NCBI RefSeq assembly: GCF_020731285.1
Contig: NZ_JAJFOW010000019.1
Span: 1-64,000 of the forward strand
DNA length: 64,000 nt
Direction: 5' to 3'
Source: Cohnella baijiui
Lineage (GTDB): Bacteria; Bacillota; Bacilli; Paenibacillales; Paenibacillaceae
How positions within the stretch are numbered: the stretch's first letter is position 1; each line of letters starts with the position of its first letter. The position numbers and the translations under genes were made by a program. Positions 7,761 to 16,803 of this stretch are shown one piece after another. The notes below the pieces were generated by a model. That model was given only the letters and a program-made list of their open reading frames with translations. It was not told where the DNA came from and did no database searches.

Positions 7761-10124
7761 CTAGTTCAATTCGGCCACGGTGACGCCCGCGCCGCCTTCT
7801 CCGTAATTGCCTAGCCGATAGCTCTTCACGTGCTTGTGCCGGCGCAAAAACTCCTGGATGCCGCTGCGCAGCGCTCCCGTCCCTTTGCCGTGAATGAGAT
7901 ACACTTGGCCGAGGTTGGCCAGGAACGACTCGTCGAGGAAACGGTCGACCTCAATGATCGCTTCGTCCAGCGTCGTGCCGCGCAGATCGAGCTCCACGCG
8001 CACGTTTTCGTCGCGGGAACGCTTGACGGTCGCCGCCGGAACCGGCGTCTTTTTCGGCGCGGCTGCGGCCGTTTTGCGGACCGGCTCGAGATCGGCGACG
8101 GCGACCTTCATTTTCAAAATGCCCAACTGCACGAGCGCTTCCCCGCTGCCCGTCAGCTCTACGACATGGCCCTTTTGGCCGCCCAGGCTGAACACCTTGA
8201 CCTCGTCGCCGGGCTCGATCTTCGCCGTCTTGCCGGCGGCGCGCGGCTTCTCTACCGGATCGGGGACGGCTTCCTCGAGGCGCCGTTTGGCCTCGATCAG
8301 GCGGTGCTCCTTGACCGAAGCGCCTTCCTCCATCGCAAGCTTCCTCAGATCCGAGATGATCTCCTCCGCCTCGCGCCGCGCCTTGGCGACCTGCTGGCGG
8401 GCCTGCTCGCGGGCTTCCTCGAGCAGCTTCGCCTTTTGCTCCTGCAGCTTGAAGCGCTCGTCCTCGATCTGCTGCCGGAGCGTCTCCGCTTCGCGGCGAT
8501 CGCGCTCCGCCGTCTGGCGGTCGGATTCCGCGCGGCGTCGGTCCTGCTCGAGCGAGGCGATCATCGTATCCACCTTCAGCTCGTCTTCGCTCACTTCGCC
8601 TCTCGCGTGGTCGATGATCGCGCGGGGCAGTCCGAGCCGCTCGGCAATGGCGAACGCGTTGGAACGGCCCGGCACGCCGACGAGCAGCCGGTAAGTCGGC
8701 CGCAGCGTCGCGACGTCGAACTCCATGCTCGCGTTGATGATGCCGTCGCGATTGTAGGCGTACGCTTTCAATTCGCTGTAGTGAGTCGTCGCAATGATCC
8801 GACTGCCGATGCGGTGCAGATGCTCGAGGATCGCGATGGCGAGCGCGGAGCCTTCCGCCGGATCGGTGCCGGCGCCCAATTCGTCCAGCAGGACGAGGCT
8901 GCGGGACGTCACCTGCCCGAGCATGCCGATCAGATTCGTCATATGGCTCGAGAACGTGCTCAGATTTTGCTCGATGCTCTGCTCGTCGCCGATGTCGGCG
9001 AAAATGCCATCGAATACGCAGAGCGAGCTGCCGTCGTCCGCCGGCACGAAGAGGCCGGACATCGCCATCAGGCTGAGAAGCCCGACGGTTTTGAGCGAGA
9101 CGGTCTTGCCGCCCGTATTCGGACCGGTGACGATGATGGCGGAATAGCCGCCTCCGAGCTCGAGATCGATCGGCACGACCTGCTTCGGATCGATGAGCGG
9201 ATGGCGCGCGCGTTTGAGCCGCAGCTCGCCGCGGTCGTTCATCTCGGGGCGCGTGCCGAACATCGCCTCGGCAAGATGGGCCTTGGCGAAAATAAAGTCG
9301 ATATAGCCGAGCGACTCGGCATCGGAGACGAGAAGCTCGGCCTTGTTGCCGGCCAGCTCGCTGAGATGACGCAGGATACGCTCGATTTCCTTCTGCTCGC
9401 GGGCTTTGAGCTCGCGAAGCTTGTTGTTGAGCTGCAGCACCGATTCCGGCTCGATGAACAGCGTCGCGCCGCTCCCCGACTGGTCGTGCACGATGCCGCC
9501 GAAGTGCGAGCGGTACTCCGCCTTGACGGGAATGACGTACCGGTCATTGCGCATCGTGATCAGCGCGTCCTGCAGCATTTTCTGCACGGAAGTCGACCGC
9601 ACGAGGCTCTCGAGCTTCTCCCGCGCCCGGCCCTCCCCGATGCGGATCTCCCGTCGGATCGTGCCCAGATCGGCGCTGGCGGCGTCGAGAACGTCGCCCT
9701 GTTCGTCGATGCAGCGGCGGATCTCGTCTTCGAGCGGCTTGGCGTCGATCAACGGCTCGCACAGATCTTCGAGCAGCGGAATTTCCAGTTCGTCCGAGAC
9801 GGACGCCACATATTTACGTATACGCCTGGAACCCATGATGAACTGCGCGATGTCCATCAGCTCGGACGGACCAAGGACGCCGCCGAGCTTGGCCCGGCCG
9901 AGCGCCGCCCGCACGTCGGTGACGCCTCCGAACGGCGGCGCACCCTTCAGAGATACGGCTCTCGCCGCCTCGTCGGTCGCGGCCAGCCGCCGCTGTACTT
10001 CGCGCAAGTCGGACGAAGGACGAAGCTTGGCGGCTTCTTCCTTGCCCAGGGACGTCGCCCCGAGATCCGTCAGGCGTTGGATGATTTTATGGTATTCTAA
10101 CGTGATTAGCGCCTTGTCGTTCAC
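7761..10124 (-). CDS. mutS2: Endonuclease MutS2
   Basis: The protein has 787 residues from the GTG at 10124, which gives the family N-terminus (M)NDKALITLEYHKII; the TTG at 10136 lies too close to AGGAG. The MutS ATPase has Walker A GPNTGGKT and LLDELGAGTDP. A long Glu/Arg-rich coiled coil follows, then a KOW-like GDEVKVFSLGGQKG segment. It ends with a Smr nuclease domain (LDLRGTTLDEA, HGKGTGALR). MutS2 acts in ribosome-collision rescue and suppression of recombination in Bacillota. It is the first gene of the leftward set with DUF350 and cysK. Confidence 0.95.
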   Translation of the reverse strand: MNDKALITLEYHKIIQRLTDLGATSLGKEEAAKLRPSSDLREVQRRLAATDEAARAVSLKGAPPFGGVTDVRAALGRAKLGGVLGPSELMDIAQFIMGSRRIRKYVASVSDELEIPLLEDLCEPLIDAKPLEDEIRRCIDEQGDVLDAASADLGTIRREIRIGEGRAREKLESLVRSTSVQKMLQDALITMRNDRYVIPVKAEYRSHFGGIVHDQSGSGATLFIEPESVLQLNNKLRELKAREQKEIERILRHLSELAGNKAELLVSDAESLGYIDFIFAKAHLAEAMFGTRPEMNDRGELRLKRARHPLIDPKQVVPIDLELGGGYSAIIVTGPNTGGKTVSLKTVGLLSLMAMSGLFVPADDGSSLCVFDGIFADIGDEQSIEQNLSTFSSHMTNLIGMLGQVTSRSLVLLDELGAGTDPAEGSALAIAILEHLHRIGSRIIATTHYSELKAYAYNRDGIINASMEFDVATLRPTYRLLVGVPGRSNAFAIAERLGLPRAIIDHARGEVSEDELKVDTMIASLEQDRRRAESDRQTAERDRREAETLRQQIEDERFKLQEQKAKLLEEAREQARQQVAKARREAEEIISDLRKLAMEEGASVKEHRLIEAKRRLEEAVPDPVEKPRAAGKTAKIEPGDEVKVFSLGGQKGHVVELTGSGEALVQLGILKMKVAVADLEPVRKTAAAAPKKTPVPAATVKRSRDENVRVELDLRGTTLDEAIIEVDRFLDESFLANLGQVYLIHGKGTGALRSGIQEFLRRHKHVKSYRLGNYGEGGAGVTVAELN

Positions 10125-10274
10125 GGCGAGGCCCAACTCCTCTCGCCTTTATTATATCCGATGGGGCGGGGCTTGCGAAACCTTCCACTCATACCTGCGG
10201 ATGGACGGGACACACTAATGCCAATTCCGGTGCGAACCGGGAAACAAGATCATACAGTCTGGAGGGAACGGAGC

Positions 10275-10637
10275 ATGCACTTTCTCGGCCATGTCGTCCG
10301 CTTTATCGTCTCGGCGATCGTCCTGATGATCGTCGGCTACTTGGTGCCGCAATTCACGATCGGCGGCTTCTGGAGCGCGTTGATGCTGGCGCTCGTCATC
10401 GCGGTGCTCGGATGGATTATCGAAGGGATCTTCGGCAAGCGGGTAACTCCCTTCGGCCGCGGCATCGTCGGATTCCTGAGCAGCGCGCTCGTCATCTGGC
10501 TCGCCCAGTTCGTCATCGGTCACATGTCCGTGACGATCCTCGGCGCGCTGCTCGCAGCGCTGGTCATCGGGATCATCGACCTGTTCATTCCGGTCGCGAG
10601 CCCTTTCCGCGCCGGCCGCGCCGGCGACCGGGCCTGA
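10275..10637 (+). CDS. Phage-holin-4-family (YvlD-like) membrane protein
   Basis: This 120-residue protein starts at the ATG at 10275 after GGAGGGAACGGAGC. It has four hydrophobic helices covering most of its length (HFLGHVVRFIVSAIVL, WSALMLALVIAVLGWI, and two more) with a short polar turn EGIFGKRVTPFGRG. It matches the YvlD/phage holin 4_2 type of small membrane protein. In Bacillus this group is chromosomal and linked to envelope stress, so no prophage is implied. It is transcribed alone, convergent to none, and followed by a terminator. Its role here is unknown. Confidence 0.75.
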   Translation: MHFLGHVVRFIVSAIVLMIVGYLVPQFTIGGFWSALMLALVIAVLGWIIEGIFGKRVTPFGRGIVGFLSSALVIWLAQFVIGHMSVTILGALLAALVIGIIDLFIPVASPFRAGRAGDRA

Positions 10638-10653
10638 TCCCGGCGCCCCCCCT

Positions 10654-10682
10654 GGCTCCCGCTACGCGGCGGGGGCCTTTTT
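10654..10682 (+). terminator. Terminator of the holin-like gene
   Basis: GGCTCCCGC pairs with GCGGGGGCC across a six-base loop and is followed by TTTTT on the plus strand, 17 nt after the stop codon. Confidence 0.85.
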
Positions 10683-10786
10683 ACTTCGTCATCGATTGGA
10701 CATATCTCGTCCACGGACGATGTGATATGATAATGCCGAATCGGCCGGCGGCCGGTTCGACGTTATCGATCGGAGGGGAACCGATT

Positions 10787-11161
10787 TTGCTACGGAACAC
10801 ATTCGCTAAGCTGCTCGCAGTGGGCGCCCTCGCCCTCGCGCTGTCGGCTTGCGGCGGCAAGGACAACAACGCGGACCAGGCGGACAACGACACGCCCGTC
10901 TCCCAGGAGATCGTCATTCGCGCGAGCAACTGGCAGTTCGATCAGGAAACGTATACGATTCCGAAGGATACGCCCGTCCGCATCAAGCTGGAGAACGAAG
11001 CCGGCGCCCACGGCGTGCAGATCGAAGGCGCAGGCGTCAAGCTGAACAACAGCAAGAAGTCCAAAGTCGTCACGCTCGCGGCCGGCACCTACGACATCAA
11101 GTGCAACATCGTGTGCGGCGACGGCCATCTGAAAATGAAGGCCAAGCTGGTTGTCTCTTGA
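10787..11161 (+). CDS. Cupredoxin lipoprotein with CuA-type motif
   Basis: The protein has 124 residues from a TTG at 10787, chosen because CGGAGGGG lies just upstream and the start gives a compact lipoprotein signal (LLRNTFAKLLAVGALA...) with lipobox LSAC. After a short Asp-rich linker comes a cytochrome-oxidase-subunit-II-like cupredoxin domain. It ends in CNIVCGDGHLKM, which matches the CuA consensus C-x3-C-G-x2-H-x2-M, with an earlier ligand-like His in AGAHGV. It is membrane-anchored outside the cell. No oxidase subunits are nearby, so copper delivery or an electron-transfer role is inferred. NosZ/SCO-type roles are alternatives. Confidence 0.82.
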   Translation: MLRNTFAKLLAVGALALALSACGGKDNNADQADNDTPVSQEIVIRASNWQFDQETYTIPKDTPVRIKLENEAGAHGVQIEGAGVKLNNSKKSKVVTLAAGTYDIKCNIVCGDGHLKMKAKLVVS

Positions 11162-11342
11162 CCAAGCCGGCCGCGGCGACCGGGGGATGAACGGATGTCT
11201 TTCGTTTCGTCCCCGGCTCCGCCGCCTCTTCTTGCCGTCATGAACCTGAATCTGCGATCATCTCTCATTCCGCAGCCCATTTCACCCGCCGTTAACCCGA
11301 TTTTGCGTTCATCACCCGGCCCATATGCCTATCCCTGCATCC

Positions 11343-11398
11343 AAAAAAAATGCCGACCTCCCGGACAGCCACTTTGGCCCGCCTGGAAGGACGGCATT
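11343..11398 (-). terminator. Terminator of the ZapA-coiled-coil gene
   Basis: On the minus strand AATGCCGTCC pairs with GGTCGGCATT (with internal mismatches) and runs into eight T residues, just after the stop at 11410. The stretch 11162-11342 holds no convincing gene. Confidence 0.78.
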
Positions 11399-11409
11399 CT
11401 CGATCGGGA

Positions 11410-14220
11410 TCAGGTCTGCTCCTCGAGCATGTCGATCCATTCGTTGTATTCGTTTTGAAGCTTCGCGTACTCCACCTGCAGCCCCTCGTGCTCGCGGCGC
11501 AGCGTGAGCAGCTCCGTCTCGAGCCGCTCGATCTGCTCGCCGCCGCCGGCCTCCTCGCGGATCCGCTCCGCCAGCTCGGCCCGCTCCGCCTCCAGCGTCT
11601 CTGCCGCGGCCGCGCGCGCGCGCGCCGCTTCGAGCTCGGCTTCGCGGATGCGCTCGGCCAGCTCGACGCGCTCCGCCTCGAGCGCCTCCATCGCCGCCGC
11701 TTGGGCGCGCGCCGTCTCGATCTCGCGCTCCGCCGACCGCATCGCCTCGAGCTGCCGCTCGCCCGCGCGGCTCAGCTCGGCTACGCGCGCCTCGAGCGCG
11801 GCCGCGCGCCCGGCGGCCTCGCGTCCCGCCTGCTCGGCGCGCGCGATCTCCGCCTGGAGACGCTCCGCCGTCTCCCGCGATTCCCGCTCCCGAGCGGCCA
11901 GCGCCTCCAGCTCTCGCTTCAGCGCGTCGCGTTCCCGCTCCGCATCGGCGCGGGACGCCGCTTCCTCGCTCGCGCGCCGCTCGGCATCGCCGGCGAGCCG
12001 TTCGGCTTCGTCCGAGAGCGATGCTTGCTTGCGCTCCCGTTCCTCCTCGGCCCGGCGATACGCCGCGACCGCCTGCCTCAGCTCCTCTGCCTCCGCGTCG
12101 ATCCGGTCCTTGTAGGCCGTCCATTCGGACAGCTGAACCTCGCGTTCGGCTTCGGCCGCCTCCCGCATCGCCCGCTCTCGCGCCGCCGCCTCCCGCTGGG
12201 CTTCCGCCGTCTGCAGCTTCGCCTCGTACGACGCATGTACGGCCGCCAGCTCCTTCTCGTAGAGCGCCTGCAGCTCCTTCAGCTTCGTTTCGTGTGCCGC
12301 TTGCGCCTCGGTCAACCCGCTAACCTGCGCCATCTGAACGGTGAGCAGCTCCGTTTCGAACGACTCCTGCATTTCCTTGAGCGCGGATTCGTAGGCCGAC
12401 TTCGCGGCATCGCGCTCTTGCTCTCGCTCGGCCGCCACTGCTGCCAGCGCTTCCTGAGCTTGCGTCAATGCCGCTTGGCCTTCGGCCTGCTCGGCACGCG
12501 CCCGATCCAGCTGCGCGAGCGCTTCGGACAGCTCGGATTCGTGCTTCGCGCCGATCGCCCTCCGTTCGTCGTCGTGCCGCGCTTCGGCGGCCGCGACCGC
12601 ATGGCGGGCGGCGGCCATCGCGTCGGTCAGCTGCGCGTTTGCCTGCTCCAGCTTCGACTCCGCCGCCGCAACCGCCTCGGACAGCTCCGCCTTCGACGCT
12701 TCGAGCGCATCCAGGCTTTCCGCCTGCAGCCGGTCGACTTCCTGGCGATGGCTCGCCCGCAGCTGCTCCAGCTCGGTCCGATCCTCCTTGATTCGGCGGT
12801 CGAGTTCCGCGGCATGCGCCTCGGACAGCTCGGCCAGCTCCGCTTCATGCGCCGCGCGCGCCTGCTCCAGCGCCGCCGCGAGTCCGTCTCGCTCCGTCCC
12901 GGAATCCCGGCGCAGCCGCTCGAGCTCCTGCAGCTGCTCCTCGAGCAAGCTCTCGACTTCCCGACGGCGGTCCTCCTCCGCTTCTCGGAGCTGCGTCTCT
13001 TGGGCGGCGCGTACGCGCTCGAGCTCCGCCTGCTGAGCCGTCCGTGCTTGCTCCAGCTCCTCGGCATGGGCGTCGCGGGCTGCCTTCAGCGCTTCCTCGC
13101 GCTCGCTTAGCGCCCCCTGCGCTGCGGCAGCCTTCGCCTCGGCCTGCTCCCGTTCCTGCTGCAGCCGCGTAAGCTCCGCCTCATACAGCTCCAGCGCCGC
13201 CTTCAGCTCCGCGTCGAAGCCGTCCTTCAGCTGCGCCAGCTCGACCCGGTGAGCGGCACGCTGCCGCTCCGCCTCCTCGGCGCGCCCGCCGCGCTCCGCT
13301 TCGAGCGCCTCCTCGAGCGAAGCCAGCGCGCGTGCGTGCTCCTCGGCCAGCTGAGCCAGATCGGCGCCCTGGACGCCGCGCAGCCGGTCGATCTCCGCTC
13401 GCTGCTCCGCGCCGCGCCGCTCCAGCGCTTCGCGAAACTCATTCCGAAGCCGCTCCGCTTCGCGCTCGCGCTCCGTCCGCGCGGCCTCAAGCTCTTCGTT
13501 CAGAAGCTCGACCTCGGTCCGGTAGTCCGACTCCAGCTTGGCATAGGCGGCCTCCCGCTCCTCCAGCAGCTTCGCGCTTTCCAGACGCTCGCTCTCCCGG
13601 GCTTCGCCAAGCGCGGCCTCGTGCTCGGACCGCAGCTTGGACAGCGCTTCCTCGTGCGCCTCCGTCAGCCGTTCGCGTTCCGCTTCCCGGCCGGCGCGCT
13701 CGGCGGACAGCTCGTCGTTCAGCAGCTCCAGCTCGAGCTGATGATTCTCCAGCATCTGCGCCAGGGCGCCGCGATGTTCGCTTAGCATCCGCTCCCGTTC
13801 GCCGTCCGCGTCCAGCCGGGATTGCGTCAGCTTCTCTTCGTAATCGTCCCGCAGCGTCTCCAGCTTCGCGGCGTGCACCTGCTCGGCTTGCTCCAGCGAA
13901 GCCGCGCTCTGCGCCTGCAGCGCGTCCCACTCGGCGAGCATCGACTCCAGCTCTCCGGCCAGCCGCTTGCGCTCGACTTCCTCATGAAGCAGCCGTTCGT
14001 TTTCCCTGCGGATCCGCATGAGCTCGTCCGCCATATTTACGGAAGCCAATACCGCAAGCTTCGCCAGGTCGAGCCTGGGCGACCCGCTCGCGATCTTGTG
14101 CATCTGTTCGTTCACAAGCGAGGCAACCCGCCGCATGTACTCGATGCTGGAATGTCCAGTAAGGGTATATTGCGTTCCGTATATGTCAACCGTTACGCGC
14201 GTCTTATCGTCAGCATTCAC
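11410..14220 (-). CDS. zapA: ZapA domain fused to a giant coiled coil
   Basis: The protein has 936 residues from the GTG at 14220 after GGGAGGGACACGCC. Residues 1 to about 85 match ZapA: TRVTVDIYGTQYTLTG, MRRVASLVNEQM, LDLAKLAVLASVNMADEL. ZapA normally has 85-100 residues and bundles FtsZ filaments at the division site. Here it continues into about 830 residues of Ala/Glu/Arg-rich heptad sequence with local repeats such as LAERIREAE, ending in YAKLQNEYNEWIDMLEEQ. No membrane segment is visible. The position next to pheT agrees with the Bacillus pheS-pheT-zapA region. FtsZ binding is inferred from the domain; what the long arm does is unknown. Confidence 0.88.
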   Translation of the reverse strand: MNADDKTRVTVDIYGTQYTLTGHSSIEYMRRVASLVNEQMHKIASGSPRLDLAKLAVLASVNMADELMRIRRENERLLHEEVERKRLAGELESMLAEWDALQAQSAASLEQAEQVHAAKLETLRDDYEEKLTQSRLDADGERERMLSEHRGALAQMLENHQLELELLNDELSAERAGREAERERLTEAHEEALSKLRSEHEAALGEARESERLESAKLLEEREAAYAKLESDYRTEVELLNEELEAARTEREREAERLRNEFREALERRGAEQRAEIDRLRGVQGADLAQLAEEHARALASLEEALEAERGGRAEEAERQRAAHRVELAQLKDGFDAELKAALELYEAELTRLQQEREQAEAKAAAAQGALSEREEALKAARDAHAEELEQARTAQQAELERVRAAQETQLREAEEDRRREVESLLEEQLQELERLRRDSGTERDGLAAALEQARAAHEAELAELSEAHAAELDRRIKEDRTELEQLRASHRQEVDRLQAESLDALEASKAELSEAVAAAESKLEQANAQLTDAMAAARHAVAAAEARHDDERRAIGAKHESELSEALAQLDRARAEQAEGQAALTQAQEALAAVAAEREQERDAAKSAYESALKEMQESFETELLTVQMAQVSGLTEAQAAHETKLKELQALYEKELAAVHASYEAKLQTAEAQREAAARERAMREAAEAEREVQLSEWTAYKDRIDAEAEELRQAVAAYRRAEEERERKQASLSDEAERLAGDAERRASEEAASRADAERERDALKRELEALAARERESRETAERLQAEIARAEQAGREAAGRAAALEARVAELSRAGERQLEAMRSAEREIETARAQAAAMEALEAERVELAERIREAELEAARARAAAAETLEAERAELAERIREEAGGGEQIERLETELLTLRREHEGLQVEYAKLQNEYNEWIDMLEEQT

Positions 14221-14325
14221 GGCGTGTCCCTCCCATTTCCCGATGAAGATAAAAATCGCAGCGAACCACATCAGGCCGCTCACCGCGTCCTGATCTAATT
14301 CGCTGCGCCGCGGGCCGTTTCCTGC

Positions 14326-16779
14326 TTATTTCCGCAGTTCCGCCCCGAAAGATTGTTCCAATTTCTGTATGGCCCGCTGTTGCGCCTCCGCCACTTCTTC
14401 GTCGGTCAGCGTGCGCTCCGCATGGCGGTAAACGAGCGCCAGCGCGACGCTCTTCTTGCCCGCCCCGAGCCGTTCGCCCGTGTATACGTCGAACACCCGC
14501 GCCGACTCGAGCAGTTCGCCCGCGGCGGAACGGATCGCCTTCACCAAATCGCCGCCGGCCGTGCCGGCGTCCACCACGACCGCGAGATCGCGCTCCGTCG
14601 CCGGGAACCTCGGCAGCGTCCGGTAGGCGATCTGCGCATCCGCCCGCGCATAGAGCGGCGCCAGATCCAGCTCCGCCACGTACGTGTCGCCCAGACCGTA
14701 TTCGCGCTGCAGGTCGGGATGCAGCTGGCCGACGTAGCCGATCGTCTCGCCACCCTGCGCGCTCTGCAGCTTCAACGCGGCCGTGCGTCCCGGGTGGAAG
14801 CCTTCCGGCTGCGCGGCTTCGTAAGTCACGCTATCCGCGAGTCCGAGACGCGCGAACATCGCTTCGAGGACGCCCTTGGCGTCGAAGAAGTCGACCGGCT
14901 CCGCCGTGCGATTCCACGCCGCCGCGCGCCGATTGCCCGTCAGGAGGAAGGCTAGTCTCGGCTTCTCGTGCGGCAGCGTCGTCAGCGCCGCCTCCTCCGA
15001 GTGGAAGACGCCCGCGATTTCAAACAGCGCTACGTCGTGCGTGCGGCGGGCCTGATTGTAAACGGCGGCCTCCGCGAGATTCGGCAGCAAGGACGTGCGC
15101 AGCACGCTGCGTTCCTCGCTCATCGGCATCGCGAGCGGGATCGGCCGGACCGATTCGCCGCCGGACAGCTCCGGGAAAAGGGCCGCGTTCGCGGGCGACG
15201 TGACGGAGTAGCTGACCGCCTCGTACAGCCCCGCTTCGGCCAGCAGCCGGCGAAGCTCGCGACGGATCGCCTGGGACTTGGTCAGCGCGCCCGTCGTCGT
15301 GGGACCTTCGATCCGCGTCGTCGGAATCTCGTCATAGCCATGCAGCCGTGCGATTTCCTCGATCAGGTCGACGTCGCGCCGCATGTCGCCGCGACGGGTA
15401 GGCACCGTCACGCGCCAGGCGCCGTCCGCGACTTCCGCAGCCGGAAACTGCAGGCGGGAGAAGATCGTCTTCACCTCCAGCGTGGAAAGCGAAGTGCCGA
15501 GCAGCCCGTTCACCCGGTCCAGCGCTACCTCGACGACCGCCGGCTCCGGGGCGGACACGATCTCCTCCGCGACGCCTTCGGTCACGACGCCTCCCGCGTA
15601 CCGGGCCATGAGCGCGGCCGCGCGATCCAGCGCCCCGCGCACCCGCGACGGGTCGACTTCCTTCTCGAAGCGGGCCGAAGCTTCGGAGCGAAGCCCGAGC
15701 TGACGCGAGGTCTTGCGGACGGAACCGCCGTCGAACCGCGCCGATTCGAGAACGATGTCTACCGTATCGTCGGACACTTCGGAATTCAGTCCGCCCATGA
15801 CGCCGGCGAGCGCGATCGGTTTTTCGGCGTCGGTGATGAGCAGCATGTGCGGCTCCAGCTTGCGCGTCTGGCCGTCCAGCGTGACGAGCGTCTCGCCTTC
15901 GCGCGCCAGCCGGACGCCGATCCGTCCGCCCGCCACCTTGGCCGCGTCGAACGCATGCAGGGGCTGGCCGTACTCGAGCATGACGAAGTTCGTGATGTCG
16001 ACGACGTTGCTGATCGGCCGGATGCCGGCCGCGATCAGGCGATTCTGAAGCCAGAGCGGCGAAGGGCCGATCTTCACGCCTTTGATGTAGCGCGCGGCGT
16101 AATGCGAGCACAGGTCCCGCGCTTCGACCGCGACGCCCACATGGTCTGTCGTCTTGTCGGCGGTCGCGTACAGCTCCTTCTCCGGCTCCGGCAGCGTCAA
16201 CGGACGGCCCGTCAGCGCCGACGCCTCGTAGGCGACGCCGAGCAGGCTCAGGCAGTCCGAGCGGTTCGGCGTCAAGTCGAGCTCGAGCACCGCGTCGTCC
16301 AGGCCGAGCACTTCGAGGATATCGGTGCCGACCGGCGTATCGGCCGGCAGCACGAGGATGCCTTCCTGAAGCTCCTTCGGCAGCAGCTTGTCGTTGATGC
16401 CGAGTTCCCGCGCCGAGCAGATCATGCCTTGCGATTCGACGCCGCGCAGCTTCGTCTTTTTGATCGACAGATCGCCCGGCAGCTTGGCGCCGACGAGGGC
16501 GACCGGCACCTTTTGCCCCGCTGCCACGTTCGGCGCGCCGCATACGATCTGCAAGTCCTCTCCGAGACCGGCGTCGACGGTGCACACGTTCAATTTATCC
16601 GCGTCGGGGTGCTTTTCCTTATGCTTGACATAGCCGACGACCGTCTTGCTTACGCCTTGGTTGCGGGATTGGACCGCGTCGATCTCGATGCCTCCGCGCG
16701 TCAGCAGCTCCGCCAAACGCTGCGGCTCAATGCCGTTCAAATCGATATATTCGCTTAACCATCGGTACGATACGTTCAT
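14326..16779 (-). CDS. pheT: Phenylalanine-tRNA ligase beta subunit
   Basis: This 817-residue protein has an N-terminal EMAP/OB-type tRNA-binding region (VVGYVKHKEKHPDADKLNVC), B3/B4 editing domains (SARFDGGSVRKTSRQLGLRSEAS), the B5 DNA-binding-like domain, a catalytic-like core and a C-terminal anticodon-binding domain (FPATERDLAVVV...). With PheS it forms the alpha2-beta2 enzyme charging tRNA-Phe. It lies 24 nt after pheS, and both genes are downstream of a T-box. The start at 16779 has GGAGCGG upstream. Length and domain order are normal for Bacillota. Confidence 0.97.
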   Translation of the reverse strand: MNVSYRWLSEYIDLNGIEPQRLAELLTRGGIEIDAVQSRNQGVSKTVVGYVKHKEKHPDADKLNVCTVDAGLGEDLQIVCGAPNVAAGQKVPVALVGAKLPGDLSIKKTKLRGVESQGMICSARELGINDKLLPKELQEGILVLPADTPVGTDILEVLGLDDAVLELDLTPNRSDCLSLLGVAYEASALTGRPLTLPEPEKELYATADKTTDHVGVAVEARDLCSHYAARYIKGVKIGPSPLWLQNRLIAAGIRPISNVVDITNFVMLEYGQPLHAFDAAKVAGGRIGVRLAREGETLVTLDGQTRKLEPHMLLITDAEKPIALAGVMGGLNSEVSDDTVDIVLESARFDGGSVRKTSRQLGLRSEASARFEKEVDPSRVRGALDRAAALMARYAGGVVTEGVAEEIVSAPEPAVVEVALDRVNGLLGTSLSTLEVKTIFSRLQFPAAEVADGAWRVTVPTRRGDMRRDVDLIEEIARLHGYDEIPTTRIEGPTTTGALTKSQAIRRELRRLLAEAGLYEAVSYSVTSPANAALFPELSGGESVRPIPLAMPMSEERSVLRTSLLPNLAEAAVYNQARRTHDVALFEIAGVFHSEEAALTTLPHEKPRLAFLLTGNRRAAAWNRTAEPVDFFDAKGVLEAMFARLGLADSVTYEAAQPEGFHPGRTAALKLQSAQGGETIGYVGQLHPDLQREYGLGDTYVAELDLAPLYARADAQIAYRTLPRFPATERDLAVVVDAGTAGGDLVKAIRSAAGELLESARVFDVYTGERLGAGKKSVALALVYRHAERTLTDEEVAEAQQRAIQKLEQSFGAELRK

Positions 16780-16803
16780 GGATTACACCGCTCCTTCCTT
16801 CGT

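Noticed and set aside
7830..10100. 756-codon plus-strand open frame opposite mutS2
   Set aside because: It is the antisense shadow of mutS2 in GC-rich DNA, with no ribosome binding site and low-complexity composition.
10275..10637. Prophage holin
   Set aside because: The family name suggests phage, but there are no lysin, tail or integrase genes; YvlD-like chromosomal proteins share the fold.
11195..11458. 87-codon plus-strand frame after the cupredoxin gene
   Set aside because: It runs through the terminator and end of the ZapA fusion gene, with no ribosome binding site.
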